This document shows, one piece after another, positions 57,363-64,000 of a DNA stretch of 64,000 bases. The stretch's first letter is position 1; every line of letters begins with the position of its first letter. A model generated the notes under the pieces. That model saw nothing but the letters and a program-made list of their open reading frames with translations. It did not search any database and was not told the origin of the DNA. Source of the stretch: Flavobacterium terrigena (GTDB lineage: Bacteria > Bacteroidota > Bacteroidia > Flavobacteriales > Flavobacteriaceae); NCBI RefSeq assembly GCF_900108955.1, contig NZ_FNYA01000009.1:17187-81186 (forward strand). The letters are read 5' to 3'. The translations under genes were made by a program, and so were the position numbers.

Positions 57363-58250
57363 TTATTTATTATAACCTTCCGTTGGAATTTCAAATTCGT
57401 ATACTTTTTTAGAAGGATTATCTAATTTTTTATCACGTAACCATTGATTATGTGTTTTCAATATTTTATAGTTAATTCCTTGACTAATAGCAAATGTAGA
57501 TAAATTTGTAATAGTAGAATCGACAGAAATTCGTTTGGTATTCAATTTTGGATATAATTCTTCTTTCGGAATTAAATAACCATATTTTTCAGGGTTTTTC
57601 ATGATTTCTTTTAAGGCTAAGATTCTGAAAACATAACGTGCTGTTTCATCCGTTAGCCATAAATTATAATAATCTGAAGTTTGTTGAAAAGTAATATGAT
57701 TTTGTAAACCAGTCATTCCGCCATTATAGGAAGCGGCAGCAACAGTCCAATTTCCGAATTTGTTTTTCGCTTTTAGTAAGTATTGACAAGCAGCTTCAGT
57801 CGATTTCTCGATGTGATATCTTTCGTCAACTTGTTCGGTAACTTCTAGTTTACTTTCTTTTGCTGTTTCGGGCATAAATTGCCAAACACCTTTCGCACCA
57901 GAAGGTGAAATAGCATTAACTAAGCCACTTTCGATAACAGCTAAATATTTAAAATCATCTGGAATACCATTTTTTGCTAAAATAGGTTCGATGATTGGAA
58001 AAACTTTATTAGCTCTTTTTAATAGAATTGTAGTTGAACCATGCATATTCATATTAATTAACATTTCTCTATCTAAACGTTCTTTAACATCCGCAAGATT
58101 CGTTGGGACTTTTTCACCGCAAAAATCCATGTCTAACGGATATTCAATGTGGTTTTTCTTTGGAATACTGTTATAAGATTTTGAAAATATAAAAAGTCCG
58201 CAAACTGCAAATAATGCAACTATTAGAGTGGTTTTGTGTATCGTTTTCAT
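57363..58250 (-). CDS. Membrane-anchored lytic transglycosylase (MltD-like, GH23 type)
   Basis: The 295-residue protein has an N-terminal hydrophobic anchor or signal (about residues 8-24). Its SLT domain (about 90-230) has the catalytic Glu in VIESGLVNAISPSGAKGVWQ, followed by QFMPETAKESKLE and AAASYNGGMTGL. Enzymes of this family cleave the MurNAc-GlcNAc bond and leave anhydroMurNAc ends. No LysM domain follows, unlike full-length MltD, so it is shorter. It lies in a run between an alpha/beta hydrolase and the TauE-like gene. Confidence 0.9.
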   Translation of the reverse strand: MKTIHKTTLIVALFAVCGLFIFSKSYNSIPKKNHIEYPLDMDFCGEKVPTNLADVKERLDREMLINMNMHGSTTILLKRANKVFPIIEPILAKNGIPDDFKYLAVIESGLVNAISPSGAKGVWQFMPETAKESKLEVTEQVDERYHIEKSTEAACQYLLKAKNKFGNWTVAAASYNGGMTGLQNHITFQQTSDYYNLWLTDETARYVFRILALKEIMKNPEKYGYLIPKEELYPKLNTKRISVDSTITNLSTFAISQGINYKILKTHNQWLRDKKLDNPSKKVYEFEIPTEGYNK

Positions 58251-58268
58251 CTTTGTAATTTTTTAATT

Positions 58269-58928
58269 TTATTCTAAAATAATTTTTGGTAAATTTTCAT
58301 TTAGCCATTTGTATTTATTTACAATCATAATGTGTGTGCCACCTTTTACTATGATGCAATTTTTGATGTTTTTTATTGGGAAAATCATGTCTTCATCACC
58401 GTGAATATGTATTACTTTTTCATCGGGAATGCTTCTTTGCCAAAGTAAAACATTTTCAATTGCCCAATCTAAATATTTAGTTTGTTTCATATATAGATAT
58501 TTATTGTACAATTGGACTCTTTTCGCAATTAAACCTCTGCCTTTTACATATCTTGATAAATAATTTACTTTGCCTAATAAACTTGTTGGTAATACTTTGT
58601 AAAATTTAGTTGCTTTAGCTAATTTCATATGAAGAGGCAATTCTTGATTACTTTTCACACTTGAAATAATAATTACTTTTTGTGTTTTTACAATTTTCGA
58701 CATTTCTTGAACCATAATTCCACCAAAAGATACACCGATTAAAACTACATTTTCATGAGTTATTTTTTCACACATTCTTCTAGCATAACTTTCAATTGTT
58801 TCATTATGAACAGGTAAAATCCATTCTAAAAAATGTGTTTCAAAAATAGCTTCAGGTAATTTTATGTTTTCGAATATTTCAATACTTGCTGCTAAACCGG
58901 GAACAAAATATACTTGAATTTTAGCCAT
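58269..58928 (-). CDS. Alpha/beta hydrolase
   Basis: The 219-residue cytoplasmic protein has the alpha/beta hydrolase layout: VYFVPGLAASIEIFENI with an oxyanion loop, the nucleophile elbow GVSFGG (Ser near residue 69), an acidic residue near the C-terminus (HIHGDEDMIFP) and a His in KGGTHIMIVNKY. The triad is complete. The substrate is unknown. It is the first gene of a three-gene - strand run with the lytic transglycosylase (18 bases on) and TauE-like gene. Confidence 0.82.
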   Translation of the reverse strand: MAKIQVYFVPGLAASIEIFENIKLPEAIFETHFLEWILPVHNETIESYARRMCEKITHENVVLIGVSFGGIMVQEMSKIVKTQKVIIISSVKSNQELPLHMKLAKATKFYKVLPTSLLGKVNYLSRYVKGRGLIAKRVQLYNKYLYMKQTKYLDWAIENVLLWQRSIPDEKVIHIHGDEDMIFPIKNIKNCIIVKGGTHIMIVNKYKWLNENLPKIILE

Positions 58929-59050
58929 GTTTTATTTTCTTTAATGCCTTAAAATTATGATATAATTTCAATTTTATATAATTTTTAGACTATAAAAATC
59001 AATTTTACATTAAATATTTTCTATTCTGATGATATTCATTCAATTAGTAC

Positions 59051-59081
59051 TTGACTAGTCTTTGTTTTTTTCGTAAATTTG
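59051..59081 (+). promoter_or_regulatory. Promoter of the GNAT-like gene
   Basis: TTG (59051-59053), a 20-base spacer and TAAATTTG (59074-59081) followed by C match the Flavobacterium consensus. It lies about 53 bases upstream of ATG 59134. Confidence 0.6.
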
Positions 59082-59133
59082 CATCACATTTTAACAAACA
59101 ATTAAGATTTGTTAGTATTTAAAACACGATTTT

Positions 59134-59424
59134 ATGCTAGTTGAAGAGATTAAAGACAATGAATTGTTAAGACAGTTTGAAACTAAAACTGACAACGGAC
59201 TATTAACTATTGAGTACGCTATACAAGAGCGAAAGATATTTTTGACTAAGCTTTGTGCGAATGAAAATGAAGAAGAAGAAAGGGTAAACGAGTTTATTAT
59301 TTCAGTTTTAGATATTGCACAAGAACGTAAATTTAAAGTGGTTCCTACAAATACAAAAATTGTTTCTTTTTTTAGAAAGAATAAAAGATTTCAAGAATTA
59401 CTTCCTCCAGGAATTAAGATTTAA
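59134..59424 (+). CDS. Small GNAT-like protein (YjdJ/GCN5-related type)
   Basis: The 96-residue protein resembles the short GNAT-like family (YjdJ type), which comprises only the core of the acetyltransferase fold. The closing part shows a helix (VNEFIISVLDIAQERKFKVV) and VPTNTKIVSFFRKNKRFQEL, which fit the family's acyl-CoA site. The usual GxG loop is replaced by a Glu-rich ENEEEEERVNEF stretch, which is unlike active members. Activity is therefore doubtful. It stands alone with a good promoter and terminator. Confidence 0.75.
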   Translation: MLVEEIKDNELLRQFETKTDNGLLTIEYAIQERKIFLTKLCANENEEEERVNEFIISVLDIAQERKFKVVPTNTKIVSFFRKNKRFQELLPPGIKI

Positions 59425-59441
59425 CATATTTTAAAATCATA

Positions 59442-59481
59442 AAAAATCCCAAAACCATAATACATGTGTTTTGGGATTTTT
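59442..59481. terminator. Bidirectional intrinsic terminator
   Basis: A 14-bp stem (59442-59455 with 59468-59481) with A- and T-runs lies between the GNAT-like gene and the convergent OmpA gene. Confidence 0.85.
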
Positions 59482-59512
59482 CGTCAAATAAAACCTAACC
59501 TAATCCTTATCT

Positions 59513-61423
59513 TTATTTTATTTTAACAATTATAAATTCGCTTCTTCTGTTCATTTGATGCTCATCTTCTGTACAATATACATCATCTGCACATTTATTT
59601 ACTAACTGTGTTTCACCATAACCTCTAGCAGTTAATCGGTTTCTAGCAATTTTATTTTTCACAATATATTCTAGAGTAGATTTTGCTCTTCGGTCTGATA
59701 ATGCTTCATTGTATTTATGCGTTTGGCGACTATCAGTGTGCGAACGAATATCGATAACCATATTAGGGTATTGTTTCATCACTTCAATGATTTTTTGTAA
59801 ATGAACTTCGGCATCAGGTCGAATATTTGATTTATCTAAATCGAAGTAAATTTTACTAATATTAAATATTTTCGCTAAATCAGTTCCTTCATCAATAGGG
59901 ATTTGTTTTTTAGAAAGATAAATATCATTAGTATTTACTTTACCATCAATCGCATTAGTTGTTAGTTTAACTTCTGCAGGTTCGTATTCTTCTTTTAAAG
60001 CACGGATGTAATATTTTTTACCACAATCTACTTTAAAGGAATAATATCCTTTTTCATCGGCACTTATTTTCTCCACTTCATTCATTTCATCATTAAACAA
60101 AATTACTGTCGCAGCTGGAATAGGTAATTTGGTTTGCGCATCGTACACAATTCCGTCTGCTTTTTGTTTACATTGTTTTTCGTTGAAATAATAAATATCG
60201 TCAAAACCTTTACCGTTATCTCTGTTTGAAGTAAAAAATCCAGATGTTTTGTCGTAAAAAGTAGCAGCAAAATCGTCTTTTGGACTATTGATTCTTTCTC
60301 CTAAATTTTTTGGATTTTGAAAACTACCATCATCATTAATTTTAGCTTTAAATAAATCTAAACCACCTAAACCTAAATGACCGTCTGAAGCAAAATAAAG
60401 GTTTCCTTCTTTATCTACCGAGGGAAAAGATTCTCTTCCAGTTGTGTTTATTTGTTTGCCTAAATTTTCTGGGCTTCCAAAACTTCCATCACTATTTCTT
60501 TTTACTTTATAAATATCCGAATACCCATTTGTGCCAGCCATATCTGAAGCAAAATACATTGTCTTTTCGTCTAAAGACAAAGCTGGATGTGCAAAACTAG
60601 ATTCGTCATTATTGAAGGATAACTCGCTAATGTTTGACCATTCACCATCAACTAAAGTGGCTTTATAAATTTTTACGTAAGTACTTTTGTCATCACTTTT
60701 TCCTTTTTTTCCATTAAGGAAATTATTTCGAGTGAAATACATCGTTTTACCATCTTTTGTAAATATTGGAGACGATTCGTTAAACTTGGTATTTACTTTT
60801 TTTGAAAAATTTCCAGAAAAGGTAAGTGTCGTGTCTTTATTAACATTGGCCACATAAATATCTGTAAAATTCTGACCTGTCCAATCGTGTATTTTTTTTC
60901 TCACAGCAGCTGTATCAACTGCAGAAGTAAAATATACTTTATTGCCAGAATAATACGGACCATAATCTGAAAATTCTGTATTAATATCAGTTGGTTTAAT
61001 TAAATAATCTTTAGAATTATTTTTTATCTCTAATAAATAGTTGTCCAAATCTTTTTTACCTTCAGAATTTGAAGTTTTGTCATAGTAAATAGCCATCATT
61101 CTATTAGCTTCATCATAATTTCCTAGAGCTTTTAAACAATGTGAATATTTAAAATAAATTTCTGGATCTATTTCAGTATTGTAAGCAATTAATGCTTTAT
61201 AGCATTGTGCTGCTTTTTCAGTTTCACCATTTAAATAATATGAATTACCTAATTTTTCGTATAAATCAGCTGATTGATAACCATTTTTCAGTATTTTTTC
61301 ATAGACTTCAATAGCATCAACATAAGCAAATGAACTAAATTCTTTATCAGCTTTAATTAATTTAGCTTGTTGTGCATGAACTAAACATGAAACAAATAAT
61401 AAGAGTACGATAATTTTTTTCAT
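59513..61423 (-). CDS. OmpA-family protein with TPR, PD40 and CarboxypepD_reg-like parts
   Basis: The 636-residue protein has a signal peptide (1-17), TPR units (about 20-120; GNSYYLNGETEKAAQCYKAL), PD40/WD40-like beta-propeller blades (about 150-400; SPIFTKDGKTMYFTRNN and similar), a beta-sandwich (about 415-495; GIVYDAQTKLPIPAATVILF), and an OmpA peptidoglycan-binding domain (about 520-630; SHTDSRQTHKYNEALSDRRA). It would tie the outer membrane to peptidoglycan. It is the last gene of the SprB-like/SprF/OmpA operon, a set known from gliding and T9SS biology. Confidence 0.92.
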   Translation of the reverse strand: MKKIIVLLLFVSCLVHAQQAKLIKADKEFSSFAYVDAIEVYEKILKNGYQSADLYEKLGNSYYLNGETEKAAQCYKALIAYNTEIDPEIYFKYSHCLKALGNYDEANRMMAIYYDKTSNSEGKKDLDNYLLEIKNNSKDYLIKPTDINTEFSDYGPYYSGNKVYFTSAVDTAAVRKKIHDWTGQNFTDIYVANVNKDTTLTFSGNFSKKVNTKFNESSPIFTKDGKTMYFTRNNFLNGKKGKSDDKSTYVKIYKATLVDGEWSNISELSFNNDESSFAHPALSLDEKTMYFASDMAGTNGYSDIYKVKRNSDGSFGSPENLGKQINTTGRESFPSVDKEGNLYFASDGHLGLGGLDLFKAKINDDGSFQNPKNLGERINSPKDDFAATFYDKTSGFFTSNRDNGKGFDDIYYFNEKQCKQKADGIVYDAQTKLPIPAATVILFNDEMNEVEKISADEKGYYSFKVDCGKKYYIRALKEEYEPAEVKLTTNAIDGKVNTNDIYLSKKQIPIDEGTDLAKIFNISKIYFDLDKSNIRPDAEVHLQKIIEVMKQYPNMVIDIRSHTDSRQTHKYNEALSDRRAKSTLEYIVKNKIARNRLTARGYGETQLVNKCADDVYCTEDEHQMNRRSEFIIVKIK

Positions 61424-61434
61424 AATTCAAATAT

Positions 61435-62340
61435 TTAGAAGAATCTAGGTGTAGAAATTTTAGTATTTTTAAAGAATTCATATCTTAAAAATATCTCATG
61501 TGATCCAGAATTATAGTTTGATAATTTGGTAGTTTCTAAATCATATCCATATCCCAAAAACCAAGAGTTTGAGAATTGAAAACCAGCCAATAAACTAACT
61601 GCAGATTCTAATCTGTAAGATCCTCCAATTACAAATTTATCGTTAAACATGAAGTTAGCATTTACATCTAATTGTAAAGGAGCACCTTCATCAATTTTCG
61701 CAAGGAATGATGGTTTGAATTTCACAGATTGACTAAAATCAAATACATAACCAGAAAGTAAATAATAATTCACAGATTTTGTATTTATGGAAACTTCATC
61801 GGCGTTATAATACTTTGTTTTGTTAAAGTTTGGCACTGAAGCTCCTACATAAAACTTGTCAGAATAGAAGTAAACACCTGTTCCGAAATTTGGAGAAAGT
61901 TTACCGTTTAAACTTTGAAATTCTGGGTCATTTTGTTGATATATAGATAGTTTGTTTGCATCTAAACTATATAAATTAGCTGTTCCTTTTATACCGAATG
62001 ATAGTTTGTATTCACCATTTAAAGGAATGATGTAAGCTATGTCGGCTGAAATTCCATTTTCTTGTGTTGGCCCGATGTTATCATTTACAAATGAAACACC
62101 AACTCCAAATCTGCTATCACCAACATTTGTGTTTACCGAAGCAGTATTTGTTACAGGAGCGCCATCTAAGCCTACCCATTGATTTCTGTGTAGTACAAAT
62201 ATATTAAATGTTTCTCTGGTTCCTGCATAGGCAGGATTCACATTAATGGTATTGTACATATATTGTGTATATTGGGAGTCTTGTTGACTATAACTCAAAA
62301 TACCAAACAATAATAAAAGATTGTATATATAATTTTTCAT
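61435..62340 (-). CDS. PorP/SprF-family T9SS outer-membrane protein
   Basis: The 301-residue outer-membrane protein has a signal peptide (1-18) and the PorP/SprF start QDSQYTQYMYNTINVNPAYA, followed by GTRETFNIFVLHRNQWVGLD. The rest is a beta-barrel (about 14 strands) ending in HEIFLRYEFFKNTKIST. SprF-like proteins help fix the adjacent T9SS type B cargo (SprB-like) on the cell surface; here the cargo gene lies 3 bases upstream and OmpA 11 bases downstream. It is a paralogue of unknown partner specificity, so no gene symbol is given. Confidence 0.93.
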   Translation of the reverse strand: MKNYIYNLLLLFGILSYSQQDSQYTQYMYNTINVNPAYAGTRETFNIFVLHRNQWVGLDGAPVTNTASVNTNVGDSRFGVGVSFVNDNIGPTQENGISADIAYIIPLNGEYKLSFGIKGTANLYSLDANKLSIYQQNDPEFQSLNGKLSPNFGTGVYFYSDKFYVGASVPNFNKTKYYNADEVSINTKSVNYYLLSGYVFDFSQSVKFKPSFLAKIDEGAPLQLDVNANFMFNDKFVIGGSYRLESAVSLLAGFQFSNSWFLGYGYDLETTKLSNYNSGSHEIFLRYEFFKNTKISTPRFF

Positions 62341-62343
62341 AGA

Positions 62344-64000
62344 CTAGTATTTTATGTATAAATATCCTGTTTTTTCAAAAGAGTTGTTTTGGGCATCACT
62401 ATATTTTAAAATATAAAAGTAAGTATCTCCAGGTAATTTGTCATTACCAACCGTTAATTTATTTTGAGATAGGCCATCAAATGATACACTACCATTGTTG
62501 TAACCTCCTGCTTTGTATACGTTTACTCCCCATCGGTTGTAAATTTCTACAGTATTATTTGGATAACAAGTGATACCATCAATCAAAAATACTTCGTTTA
62601 AACCATCTCCATTTGGTGAAACGGCGTTATAAACTGTTATTTCACATTCGGCTAATACATCACAATTTGCAACATTGATGTAAATTTCATAAATAAATGG
62701 ACACGGATTATTTTCAACGCTGACAATATATTGTATAGTATAATATCCATATTCTAAATCAGAAGGGTTGAATATACTTCCTGAAAGAGTTCCAGATGTA
62801 TTTACTTCTACCCAAGTTCCATTAGTTGGTAGATCATCATCTAATAAAGTAAATAAATCTATAGTTTCATTTTTACAAATTCTGTATGGAATAGCGTCAA
62901 ATGGTTCGCTAACTGAAACATTTATAGTTTGAGAAAAACTTGCTTCATTACCACAATTATCTTTCACAATCCAATTTCTAACAATTACATATTGATAAAT
63001 AGAAATTATTGTAGTAGTTTCAGTATAAACTATATTTGGATCAACTCCTGAGCAATTATCCGCAAATTCTAATTGAGGTTTTGCAGGAATTTCAGAACAA
63101 TTTGCATCAACTTGGGTACTTAATGGAGTAACTAAAGTTGGAGCAGTATTGTCATATACAGAAATGGTTTGAGTATATGATTGATCGTTTCCACAACTAT
63201 CTGTTATTGTCCAAGTTCTTAATATAGTGAATTGGCCAATACAAGCACCTTCATTTTCAACAATATCATCATTTGTAGTAATTGTAATTTGACTACTACA
63301 AGAATCAGAGCCTGTTAATTCCTGAGGAACTGGAATAGCATCACATGAAACACTTATGTTTTCTGGTAATTCAGAGGTGAATATTGGATCTGTTGTATCT
63401 TGAATAGTGAATGTTCCAGAAGAAGTAGAAGCATTTCCACACGCATCAGTCGCTGTAAATATTACAGTTGCTGAACCTGTCAATCCACAATCATCAGATA
63501 AAGAACCTGAATAGTTATTTGACCAAGTCACACCTGAACAAACATCAGAAGAAACAGCACCACCATTCGAAGCTAACCAGGCTGCAAGAGCTTGAGAATT
63601 TCCTTGACCATCACATTCCACAACCATATCACTCGCTTGAGTACTAATTGTTGGATCTGTTGTATCTTGAATAGTGAAAGTTCCAGATGAAGTAGAAGCG
63701 TTTCCACATGCATCAGTTGCAGTAAATATTACAGTTGCTGAGCCTGTTAATCCACAATCATCAGATAAAGAACCTGAATAATTGTTAGACCAAGTTACAC
63801 CTGAACAAACATCAGAAGAAACAGCACCACCATTAGAAGCTAACCAAGCTGCAAGAGCTTGAGAATTTCCTTGACCATCACATTCCACAACCATGTCGCT
63901 CGCTTGAGTATTAATTGTTGGATCAGTTGTATCTTGAATAGTGAATGTTCCAGAAGAAGTAGAAGCATTTCCACAAGCATCAGTCGCTGTAAAAGTTACT
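62344..64000 (-). CDS. SprB-like T9SS type B adhesin, C-terminal part (partial at window edge)
   Basis: The frame is open to base 64000, so the start is outside and only about 550 residues are seen. From the window edge it has tandem 89-residue repeats (start MVVECDGQGNSQALAAWLAS, end DTTDPTISTQASD), then HYR/Ig-like domains with paired cysteines (SDSCSSQITITTNDD), and a C-terminal gliding-motility-associated domain for T9SS type B sorting (VYNAVSPNGDGLNEVF to KTGYLYIKY). It should be secreted by T9SS and held on the surface by the SprF-like protein encoded next. Confidence 0.92.
   Translation of the reverse strand, partial: VTFTATDACGNASTSSGTFTIQDTTDPTINTQASDMVVECDGQGNSQALAAWLASNGGAVSSDVCSGVTWSNNYSGSLSDDCGLTGSATVIFTATDACGNASTSSGTFTIQDTTDPTISTQASDMVVECDGQGNSQALAAWLASNGGAVSSDVCSGVTWSNNYSGSLSDDCGLTGSATVIFTATDACGNASTSSGTFTIQDTTDPIFTSELPENISVSCDAIPVPQELTGSDSCSSQITITTNDDIVENEGACIGQFTILRTWTITDSCGNDQSYTQTISVYDNTAPTLVTPLSTQVDANCSEIPAKPQLEFADNCSGVDPNIVYTETTTIISIYQYVIVRNWIVKDNCGNEASFSQTINVSVSEPFDAIPYRICKNETIDLFTLLDDDLPTNGTWVEVNTSGTLSGSIFNPSDLEYGYYTIQYIVSVENNPCPFIYEIYINVANCDVLAECEITVYNAVSPNGDGLNEVFLIDGITCYPNNTVEIYNRWGVNVYKAGGYNNGSVSFDGLSQNKLTVGNDKLPGDTYFYILKYSDAQNNSFEKTGYLYIKY
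63385..64000 (-). repeat. 267-bp tandem repeats in the adhesin gene
   Basis: One full unit (63628-63894), a second unit of 243 bases (63385-63627) ending where the HYR-type region starts, and part of a third (63895-64000) are present. Copies differ at only a few bases, mostly synonymous (for example the third bases of Gly, Ala and Thr codons). The array clearly continues past the window. Confidence 0.93.

Noticed and set aside
63385..64000. Possible CRISPR or other spaced repeat array
   Set aside because: The period is 267 bases with no variable spacer and the repeat is an open reading frame coding for 89-residue units.

Overview
The window is chromosomal DNA from a member of the Flavobacteriaceae, most likely Flavobacterium or a close relative. 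The reasons are low G+C (about one third by eye), many promoters of the Bacteroidetes type (TAnnTTTG), very few Shine-Dalgarno sites, a SprB-like/PorP-SprF/OmpA operon typical of the type IX secretion and gliding system, C-terminal T9SS sorting domains, and several short intergenic repeats of the kind seen in this family. I see no tRNA, rRNA, CRISPR array, prophage, insertion sequence or replication origin. Coding density is high and the content is mostly housekeeping.

Layout. Positions 1-4835 (+) hold the end of a YfhO-type membrane protein, a glycosyltransferase, a polysaccharide flippase and a lipoprotein. Positions 4903-10703 hold a secreted repeat protein (-), an M23 peptidase joined to a TonB-dependent receptor, and an EF-hand-like lipoprotein. 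Positions 10841-17499 (-) hold a DUF2971 protein, an MsbA-type ABC exporter, a phosphoglucomutase/phosphomannomutase, a polyprenol-phosphate-type glycosyltransferase, a DUF4199 membrane protein and FtsE. Positions 17737-24280 (+) hold a 1003-residue TPR protein, an outer-membrane barrel, a CarboxypepD_reg-like secreted protein and a small coiled-coil/GreA-C-like protein. Positions 24526-29471 (+) hold asnB, gyrB and a secreted protein placed directly behind gyrB.

Positions 29524-38329 (-) hold a LOG-family protein, uvrA, two small proteins, a DUF937-like protein, and the serine-biosynthesis set (LuxC-like acyl-CoA reductase, an unlisted 42-residue protein, serC, a winged-helix-like protein, serA). 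A ferredoxin (+) is divergent from this set, and the two -7 boxes nearly interlock. Then come a T9SS-exported metallophosphoesterase (-), ychF, a DUF2459 protein, parE and parC (+), another T9SS cargo protein (-), terC and three small genes, and murQ (-). Positions 52976-56615 hold a small glycan cluster (GT4 and an FdtA-like cupin on +, GT2 and GT4 on -). A half-length TauE/SafE protein, a lytic transglycosylase and an alpha/beta hydrolase follow (-), then a tiny GNAT-like protein (+). The window ends inside the SprB-like/SprF/OmpA operon (-), whose adhesin carries 267-bp tandem repeats running off the edge.

What links the genes is mainly envelope biology: glycan synthesis and export, peptidoglycan turnover (M23, MltD-like, MurQ), outer-membrane barrels and T9SS surface proteins. 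The least explained items are non-coding: a pair of identical-armed palindromic elements in opposite orientation, a structured intergenic segment with its own + strand terminator at 56616-56986, a mirrored pair of terminator hairpins at 49869-49930, and the interlocked divergent promoter at 38360-38377. No obviously new multi-gene system is visible.
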